Source of the DNA: Clostridia bacterium
GTDB taxonomy: Bacteria > Bacillota > Clostridia > Peptostreptococcales > Anaerovoracaceae
Direction of reading: 5' to 3'
NCBI GenBank assembly: GCA_900754805.1
Contig: CAAEEE010000246.1
Coordinates: 1 to 9,928 of the forward strand
Length of the DNA stretch: 9,928 bases
This document shows positions 5,836 through 9,928 of this stretch, in pieces; within the stretch, counting starts at the first letter, position 1, and the number at the start of each line of letters is the position of its first letter. The translations under genes and the position numbers were made by a program. The notes beneath the pieces were generated by a model. The model ran no database searches, was not told the origin of the DNA, and worked only from the letters and a program-made list of their open reading frames with translations.

Positions 5836-6369
5836 TTAGTAATTCTGCGCCTTCACCTGAAAATATGCCTGCATATGCCCACAGACCGGACAGATTTGCG
5901 GCGCATCCGTGCCCTCGTACTCGTGTCCGCAGTTGCGGCACTGCCATTTGACCGCTTCCGGCTTTTGGAAGACTTCCTGATTCTGAATGTTGTTCAGAAG
6001 CGCTTTGTAGCGTTCTTCATGCGTCTTTTCGATTGCGCCTACCATTCGGAACTTTGCAGCAATTTCCGTAAAGCCTTCATCTTCGGCTTCCTTTGCGAAA
6101 TCGTCATACATGATGCTCCACTCATAGTTTTCCCCGGCAATACCCGCCAAAAGATTCGCTTTCGTATCTCCGATACCGCCCAAAAGTTTAAACCAGATTT
6201 CGGCGTGCTCTTTCTCGTTATCGGCGGTTTCCGTAAACAATGCGGAAATCTGCTCATAGCCCTCGCTTTTTGCAGCAGCCGCATAATAGGTATATTTGCT
6301 GCGCGCCTGTGTCTCCCCGGCAAACGCTGCCATCAGATTTGTCTCCGTTTTTGAACCCTTTAGTTCCAT
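5836..6369 (-). CDS. rbr: Rubrerythrin (diiron peroxidase with rubredoxin tail)
   Basis: Encodes 177 aa from ATG 6369. GAGG lies 8 nt upstream; an in-frame GTG at 6378 overlaps the ribosome binding site and is rejected. The erythrin four-helix domain carries the diiron ligands: Glu in [13 protein letters not shown], ExxH in [10 protein letters not shown], Glu in [11 protein letters not shown] and ExxH in EKTHEERY. The C-terminal rubredoxin domain has CRNCGHEY and CPVCGH, the four Cys of the FeS4 site. It reduces hydrogen peroxide in the cytoplasm of anaerobes using electrons from rubredoxin or NAD(P)H oxidoreductases. It is complete and of normal length. It lies 120 bp upstream of zur in the same direction but is separated by the zur promoter. 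No clear terminator was found after it. Confidence 0.95.
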   Translation of the reverse strand: MELKGSKTETNLMAAFAGETQARSKYTYYAAAAKSEGYEQISALFTETADNEKEHAEIWFKLLGGIGDTKANLLAGIAGENYEWSIMYDDFAKEAEDEGFTEIAAKFRMVGAIEKTHEERYKALLNNIQNQEVFQKPEAVKWQCRNCGHEYEGTDAPQICPVCGHMQAYFQVKAQNY

Positions 6370-6415
6370 AACCTGCACCTCTTTTCATACAAACTCTCTT
6401 TGTAGTTTTTTCCTT

Positions 6416-6432
6416 TGCATGAAAATTATGCA
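6416..6432. promoter_or_regulatory. Dyad near a weak -10 upstream of rubrerythrin
   Basis: TGCAT (6416-6420) and ATGCA (6428-6432) form an inverted repeat with a 7-bp centre. On the minus strand it overlaps CATAAT, a 5/6 match to a -10 box. No good -35 was found, so both the promoter and a regulator site are tentative. Confidence 0.3.
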
Positions 6433-6450
6433 CGCATCTTTTTAATTTTC

Positions 6451-6529
6451 CTACCGAATAAAATGTGTCTCCACGCGTTCCTCCGTTTCCAGCAGCCTGA
6501 ATGTTTCCGTTTATCATCAAAACCTTCAT
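6451..6529 (-). pseudogene. Internally deleted remnant of a flavodoxin-fold NAD(P)H-dependent oxidoreductase
   Basis: ATG at 6529 reads MKVLMING, the typical first strand and start of the FMN loop of NADPH-dependent FMN reductase / flavodoxin-like proteins (usually MKVLxINGSP). Immediately after, in a different frame, ETFRLLETEERVETHFIR ends in TAG at 6453-6451, resembling the -TNFIR end of the same family. About 150-190 residues between are missing and the two ends are out of frame. The interpretation rests on recalled family termini. It lies between rubrerythrin and the antitoxin gene, on the rubrerythrin strand. Confidence 0.5.
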
Positions 6530-6566
6530 GTCATACTCTTCCTGCATAGCTTTTTCATATATTGCA

Positions 6567-6595
6567 TTGCATTTTCAGTGCAAATAATATATAAT
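6567..6595 (+). promoter_or_regulatory. Antitoxin promoter with overlapping dyad
   Basis: TATAAT at 6590-6595 is a perfect -10; TTGCAT at 6567-6572 with a 17-bp spacer is a weak -35. TTGCA (6567-6571) and TGCAA (6579-6583) form an inverted repeat with a 7-bp centre over the -35, a plausible ribbon-helix-helix operator for autoregulation. Confidence 0.5.
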
Positions 6596-6629
6596 ACATA
6601 TATAACAAATATAAAAGGAGCTGCATAAT

Positions 6630-6905
6630 ATGGCTAATACAGTAAATTTTAGTGTCCGCATGGACATCAATTTAAAAAAACAGTGCGAAGCGTTGTATGG
6701 TGAATTGGGCCTGAGTCTCACTGCTGCCATCAATGTCTTTCTACGTCAATCTTTGCGTGCAGGCGGTTTCCCGTTTGACGTCCGCATGGATGCGTCAGAT
6801 AAAGAAAAGCTTGCCGCAAAGCTTAAATCCAAAAACTTCTCTCAGGATTTTTCTGATAGCGATTACTCAGATGTAGAAAAAGCATTAAGAACATTGATGG
6901 AATAG
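6630..6905 (+). CDS. RelB/DinJ-family type II antitoxin, without adjacent toxin
   Basis: Encodes 91 aa. The N-terminus MANTVNFSVRMDINLKKQCEALYGELGLSLTAAINVFLRQSLRAGGFPFDV matches the ribbon-helix-helix domain of RelB/DinJ antitoxins: a beta strand that contacts DNA, a helix, the GLSLTAAI turn, then FLRQ and GGFPFD. The C-terminal part is charged and likely disordered, as in antitoxins that wrap their toxin. AAGGAG lies 9 nt upstream. A RelE/YafQ toxin gene would normally follow at once; instead 74 bp with a separate promoter lead to traX. It is therefore an orphan antitoxin or a regulator surviving toxin loss. Confidence 0.88.
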   Translation: MANTVNFSVRMDINLKKQCEALYGELGLSLTAAINVFLRQSLRAGGFPFDVRMDASDKEKLAAKLKSKNFSQDFSDSDYSDVEKALRTLME

Positions 6906-6915
6906 CAAAATAATC

Positions 6916-6944
6916 TTGCAAAACCCTCTCGTTACTGCTATACT
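6916..6944 (+). promoter_or_regulatory. Promoter of the TraX-like gene
   Basis: TTGCAA (6916-6921), a 17-bp spacer and TATACT (6939-6944). It lies just downstream of the antitoxin stop, so the membrane protein has its own promoter. Confidence 0.65.
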
Positions 6945-6965
6945 TTGATAACCAAGAAAATTAAA

Positions 6966-6973
6966 GGGGGGGG
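6966..6973 (+). promoter_or_regulatory. Poly-G ribosome binding site that sets the TTG start
   Basis: Eight consecutive G, preceded by AAA, stand in for a Shine-Dalgarno and end 6 nt before TTG 6980. This supports the TTG as start. The homopolymer can vary in length by slippage. Confidence 0.55.
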
Positions 6974-6979
6974 TTTATC

Positions 6980-7717
6980 TTGAGAAAATCAATTCGTTTT
7001 TTAGATTCCAATATGCTGCGGGCACTTGCCTGCCTTCTGATGCTTTGCGACCATATGTGGGCGACCATCGTGCCCGGCAACGAGTGGATGACATGGGTAG
7101 GCAGACTTGCTTTCCCAATCTTCGCGTTCCAAATCGCCGAAGGCTTCTTACATACTTCGAATTTCCGCAAATATGCAGTAAGGCTTCTGATTTTCGGTCT
7201 GGTTTCGGAAGTTCCGTTTGACCTTGTATACGGCAGCACGATGCTTTACCCGTTCCACCAAAATGTAATGTTTACACTTCTGCTCGGACTTCTGGCTGTC
7301 AAGGCACTGGATAACGCCAAAGAAAAACACACCGTCAAGGCATGGCTTGTCGGAATGCTTCTTGCTGCGCTGTGCTGCCTCGGAGCTGCGGTAACCTTCA
7401 CGGATTACGGCGCGCTTGGCGTTGCAACGGTTATCATGTTTTATCTGTGCCGCGAGTTTCGCTTCGCGTGGGCGGCTCAGCTCGGTTTTATGATTCTTTT
7501 TAACTTTATACTGTTCACCGGAGAGTACATTCCGCTCACCGTCCTCGGTCACACCTTTGAGCTTCAGACGCAGGGCTTTGCTGTGTTTGCGCTGATTCCA
7601 ATTTGGCTTTACAACGGCAGGAAGGGTGTTTCGAGCAAGGCACTTCAGTACGGATTTTACGCATTCTATCCGGTGCATCTGCTTGTGCTTTATCTGCTGT
7701 TTACTTATGCTCACTAA
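6980..7717 (+). CDS. TraX-like integral membrane protein
   Basis: Encodes 245 aa starting with TTG. It has about seven or eight hydrophobic helices. Family landmarks are LRALACLLMLCDHMWA (~14-29, with the DH pair), VGRLAFPIFAFQIAEGFLHTSNFRKYAVRL (~40-69) and FGLVSEVPFDL (~72-82), matching TraX. In the F plasmid, TraX N-acetylates pilin; chromosomal Firmicute relatives resemble membrane acyltransferases and their substrate is unknown. No conjugation genes are nearby, so a plasmid role is unlikely here. The 3' end overlaps the convergent fic gene by 17 bp, leaving no room for a terminator between them. Confidence 0.9.
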   Translation: MRKSIRFLDSNMLRALACLLMLCDHMWATIVPGNEWMTWVGRLAFPIFAFQIAEGFLHTSNFRKYAVRLLIFGLVSEVPFDLVYGSTMLYPFHQNVMFTLLLGLLAVKALDNAKEKHTVKAWLVGMLLAALCCLGAAVTFTDYGALGVATVIMFYLCREFRFAWAAQLGFMILFNFILFTGEYIPLTVLGHTFELQTQGFAVFALIPIWLYNGRKGVSSKALQYGFYAFYPVHLLVLYLLFTYAH

Positions 7718-8808
7718 GCAAAATGCTTAAAATGGTATCTTCATTGGCAATTGCATATTGGCTGAGCTTATAGGAACGAATCCTTTTTTTGACAATAATC
7801 GGAGTCACGAATCCGTTAGCGGCAAGCTTTACAGAGCGGTTAATAACAGTTTTGTTCGTGATTCCGTTTACTTTGCTCACCTCAATCGGCGTGTACTCAC
7901 ACAAATGCCTTTGTAATAAGAACAGAAGCATTTCTTTTTCTTTCGAGTTTAAATGCGAAAGGCTTTCATATAAGCTGCCCTCTGCCGATTCTTTGGAAAT
8001 CTCGCGTACCTTTGTCGAATACAGTTCCACCATACGCAAAAAATAATTCACCCAAATCTCCGGATGTGGCGGGTTTTCCCGACCGGAATAATAAAGCGGC
8101 GGCAATCCCATTTGCAGGGAATTATAGTATTCCTCCGGATCATATGCGAAATACTCCTCAAGCGATCCGATGCCGTTGAATCCATATCCGTTTAAGTCCA
8201 GAATATATCCGGACAAAAGCCTTGCGCATCTGCCGTTTCCGTCCTCAAAAGGATGTATCGTAACAAGTTGATAATGCACGATTGCGGCTGCAATCAGCGG
8301 ATGATCATCTGTTGTGTTCACATATTGCACCAGCTCATTCAACAAATTCGGTACATCTGTATATTCTGGTGGAATGTACTCTGCCACTCCGCTTTCTGCA
8401 TCGTATACCGCAAACAAAACACCGGGCGGCATAGCCCCTCGCAGTCCGATTTTTTCTTTCGATGCACCCTTCTCCACTAATTCCTGCACTCTTAAAATCA
8501 ATTGAGAACGGCTCCTTTTCTCTGCATTTTCTCTCCAAATACTCCATTGCCATGAAGTAGTTTCGGATTTCCTGCTCCGGTCTTAGGAAATGTCTGTGCT
8601 CGTCCTTTTCAATTGCCTCGTCTGCCTGCTTTTCCGTCAAAGGATTTCCTTCAATCCTGTTTGATGCATATGAGCTTTTTTTCTTGGAATTTTTTCGCAG
8701 CCTGCTTGCAGTTGCTTGCGGCAGTTTCGCTTCGTTAATTGAAAAGCGATTTTCGTCAATTGCTGAAATTCTGTTTAGTATTTCATTTGAAAGTGAAACT
8801 TTAATCAT
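7701..8808 (-). pseudogene. fic: Fic-domain AMP-transferase split by a single-base frameshift
   Basis: ATG 8808 opens the 5' frame with GGAGG 4 nt upstream. It carries SSYASNRIEGNPLT, the (S/T)xxxE(G/N) inhibitory helix (Ser49, Glu53), and is in register to EKEPFS at ~8503. The catalytic part continues in another frame from TTG 8501: IHPFEDGNGRCAR is the HxFx(D/E)GNGRxxR active site. A C-terminal winged helix-like region follows (LNSKEKEMLLFLL, ITNKTVINRSVKLAANGF). Removing one A at 8502-8503 joins the frames into about 368 aa, the usual size for this Fic class. Intact relatives AMPylate target proteins, held in check by the inhibitory helix. The two frames could be a pseudogene, a sequencing error, or two proteins: AAGGAG at 8518-8513 lies 10 nt before TTG 8501. 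Divergent from padR; convergent with traX. Confidence 0.85.
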
Positions 8809-8866
8809 TTTGCCTCCACCTCTTCTTATCCTATATTTATATTTTACAAAACAAATTTAAAAAATT

Positions 8867-8899
8867 CCACTATTTTTTCACTATTATTTCACTATTTTG
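8867..8899. repeat. Three tandem 11-bp direct repeats between fic and padR
   Basis: Units CCACTATTTTT, TCACTATTATT and TCACTATTTTG at 8867, 8878 and 8889 share CACTATT and are spaced exactly 11 bp, one helical turn. They end one base before the padR -35 box and lie upstream of fic on the other strand. Likely a multimeric regulator site or an UP-element-like tract. Confidence 0.6.
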
Positions 8900-8900
8900 C

Positions 8901-8928
8901 TTGACAAACTCGATATTCGAGATATAAT
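8901..8928 (+). promoter_or_regulatory. padR promoter
   Basis: TTGACA (8901-8906) and TATAAT (8923-8928) are both perfect with a 16-bp spacer that contains an operator dyad. Confidence 0.85.
8909..8921. promoter_or_regulatory. PadR operator 1, inside the promoter spacer
   Basis: CTCGA-TAT-TCGAG, a perfect 5-bp dyad around TAT, sits between the -35 and -10 boxes, where binding would exclude RNA polymerase. Confidence 0.75.
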
Positions 8929-8943
8929 AAAAGCAAAGTTAAT

Positions 8944-8956
8944 CTCGATATTCGAG
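8944..8956. promoter_or_regulatory. PadR operator 2, just after the transcription start
   Basis: An identical copy of the 13-bp dyad CTCGA-TAT-TCGAG, exactly 35 bp after the first and about 9-21 nt into the predicted transcript. Confidence 0.75.
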
Positions 8957-8991
8957 AAATGCGATAACATTACTGAGGGAGGTGTAGGAAA

Positions 8992-9312
8992 ATGCCACGC
9001 GAAAAATTTAAAACGCTTACAGAGCAGATGTTCTATGTTCTCCTGTGTCTTTGTGAGGAACGCTGCGGAATTGAAATTTTGGAAGCCGTTCGGATGATGA
9101 CAGACGATCGTGTAAAGGTCGGCTCCGGCACGCTTTATGACCTTCTTGAGCAATTCGCAGCAGAAGGCATTATACGCGAAACCAAGATGGAAGGACGCAG
9201 ACGCAGCTACTTGATTACAGTAAGAGGCAGACGCATGCTTGCGGACGAATATCGCAGGCTTCAGCTTCAGGCAGCAGATTTTGAAAAGGTATTTGGTAAG
9301 GGGGTTCTTTAA
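8992..9312 (+). CDS. PadR-family transcriptional repressor
   Basis: Encodes 106 aa. GGAGG lies 9 nt before the ATG. The winged helix domain follows PadR family pattern: LTEQMFYVLLCLCEERCGIEILEAV (~9-33), VGSGTLYDLLEQFAAEGII (~43-61, recognition helix with the GTLY turn), wing EGRRRSYLITVRGRRML (~67-83), then a short C-terminal helix for dimerisation. The small size matches subfamily 2. The two identical dyads at its promoter are the likely binding sites, so it should repress itself and the downstream gene. The stop codon TAA is followed at once by the ATG of the next gene, so the two are co-transcribed and probably translationally coupled. Confidence 0.92.
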   Translation: MPREKFKTLTEQMFYVLLCLCEERCGIEILEAVRMMTDDRVKVGSGTLYDLLEQFAAEGIIRETKMEGRRRSYLITVRGRRMLADEYRRLQLQAADFEKVFGKGVL

Positions 9313-9928
9313 ATGTTTGGAAATGGCAGCAGTAAGGATACGAAATGGGGCTTTGCGTTTATAACGCTGTACAACCGGGATGCAATCGAAAGGAAAATCA
9401 AAAAGATGGCGACGCGCGGCTGGCTCATCGAGGAAATGCAGAATTCGATTATATGGAATTACCGCAGAATCGCGCCTGCTGACCTCAACTTCGCTCTGGT
9501 TTATTCGCGTTTGAATTTTGAAAACGATTCCGCCTCGAAGGAAAAGCGAGAGGAAAGAGACGATCTCTATGCGTCCGACGGCTGGCATCCGGCCGCCGAC
9601 TGGTATACATTGCGTGTTTATTACAACGAGCAGCCGGATCCGGTTCCGATTGAAACAGATCCTACGGTTCAAGCCGAAAGCATTTACGATGCAATGAAAC
9701 ACTTATGGAAATATTACATTTTTTCACTTGTTTATTCTGTTTATATGCTGATTAGGATAATACTCCTGTGCATCAGTGATCCTCGTGCATGGCAATATGT
9801 ATTTATGATTTGCTGGATTTTTGTAGCAGCTATGTGTGCCTTGTCAATTGCAGCCGATGTCCGCTGGCATGAAAAAGCACTCCAGGCGGCGGAGCAGGGA
9901 CTCCTTTTACCGCTGAAGCGCTCAAACA
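9313..9928 (+). CDS. DUF2812 membrane protein, PadR partner (C-terminus cut by window edge)
   Basis: ATG 9313 directly follows the padR stop; AAGGGGG at 9297-9303 lies 9 nt upstream. The frame stays open to the right edge, 205 residues. The N-terminal domain (~10-105) has the DUF2812 look: AIERKIKKMATRGWLIEEM, where a 'MAxxGW' core precedes the Trp of IIWNYRRI, then a YSRLNF strand and SDGWHPAADWYTLRVYY. Two hydrophobic helices follow at ~134-154 and ~161-181, then a basic/amphipathic tail. DUF2812 proteins regularly pair with PadR regulators in Firmicutes; their biochemical role is not established, with membrane-stress or signal sensing suggested by the pairing (inference). Confidence 0.85.
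   Translation, partial: MFGNGSSKDTKWGFAFITLYNRDAIERKIKKMATRGWLIEEMQNSIIWNYRRIAPADLNFALVYSRLNFENDSASKEKREERDDLYASDGWHPAADWYTLRVYYNEQPDPVPIETDPTVQAESIYDAMKHLWKYYIFSLVYSVYMLIRIILLCISDPRAWQYVFMICWIFVAAMCALSIAADVRWHEKALQAAEQGLLLPLKRSN

Noticed and set aside
6254..6547. A 97-codon minus-strand open frame running into rubrerythrin
   Set aside because: Only its MKVLMING start looks real; the rest is intergenic sequence read out of frame. It is recorded instead as the oxidoreductase remnant at 6451-6529.
8867..8899. Possible CRISPR or plasmid-iteron array
   Set aside because: Only three 11-bp units without spacers, no cas or replication gene nearby; promoter-proximal regulatory repeats fit better.
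8884..9702. Minus-strand open frame of 272 codons opposite padR and the DUF2812 gene
   Set aside because: The plus strand holds two recognised, tightly spaced genes with ribosome binding sites and a perfect promoter; the minus frame resembles no family.

Overview
The window looks like a chromosomal segment from an anaerobic, low-to-mid-GC Firmicute, most likely a gut Clostridia (Oscillospiraceae/Ruminococcaceae-like). This rests on strong GGAGG-type ribosome binding sites, perfect sigma-A promoters (TTGACA/TATAAT), a rubrerythrin, a chromosomal TraX-like membrane protein, a PadR-DUF2812 pair and a zinc-uptake operon of the Clostridia type. No rRNA, tRNA, CRISPR array, transposase or replication origin is visible. 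The genus is inference; no species-level marker was seen.

Left part (1-1600, minus strand): a two-gene unit read leftwards from a clear promoter at 1556-1584. Its first gene encodes an unrecognised 335-aa protein with helix-rich ends around a ~100-residue Gly/Ala-rich membrane region. The second encodes an unrecognised helical protein that starts one base after the first stop and runs off the left edge. This is the best candidate in the window for an undescribed system. Between it and the zinc operon lies ~330 bp with two palindromes, a very short ORF with a good ribosome binding site, a weak terminator and a 7-bp inverted repeat.

Zinc region (1748-5802, minus strand): zur-like Fur regulator, small Cys-rich two-TM protein, a structured RNA/terminator region, znuA (His-rich lipoprotein), znuC (ATPase), znuB (permease) and a lipoprotein whose start overlaps the znuB stop. 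Tight spacing and ATGA overlaps tie znuA-znuC-znuB-lipoprotein together. The regulator has a perfect promoter flanked by two matching Fur-type dyads (TGCGAAT-N-ATTCGCA class), implying autorepression. No such dyad was seen directly upstream of znuA, so the operon may be read through the structured region from the zur promoter.

Middle (5836-7717): rubrerythrin (minus) with rubredoxin tail; an internally deleted remnant of a flavodoxin-fold NAD(P)H-dependent oxidoreductase; an orphan RelB/DinJ-type antitoxin (plus) without its toxin; a TraX-like integral membrane protein (plus) with its own promoter and a poly-G ribosome binding site.

Right part (7701-9928): a Fic-domain AMP-transferase gene (minus) broken into two frames by one extra base, separating the inhibitory helix from the catalytic domain. 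It is divergent from a PadR regulator and its DUF2812 membrane partner (plus, running off the right edge). The PadR promoter carries two identical 13-bp dyads and is preceded by three 11-bp direct repeats.
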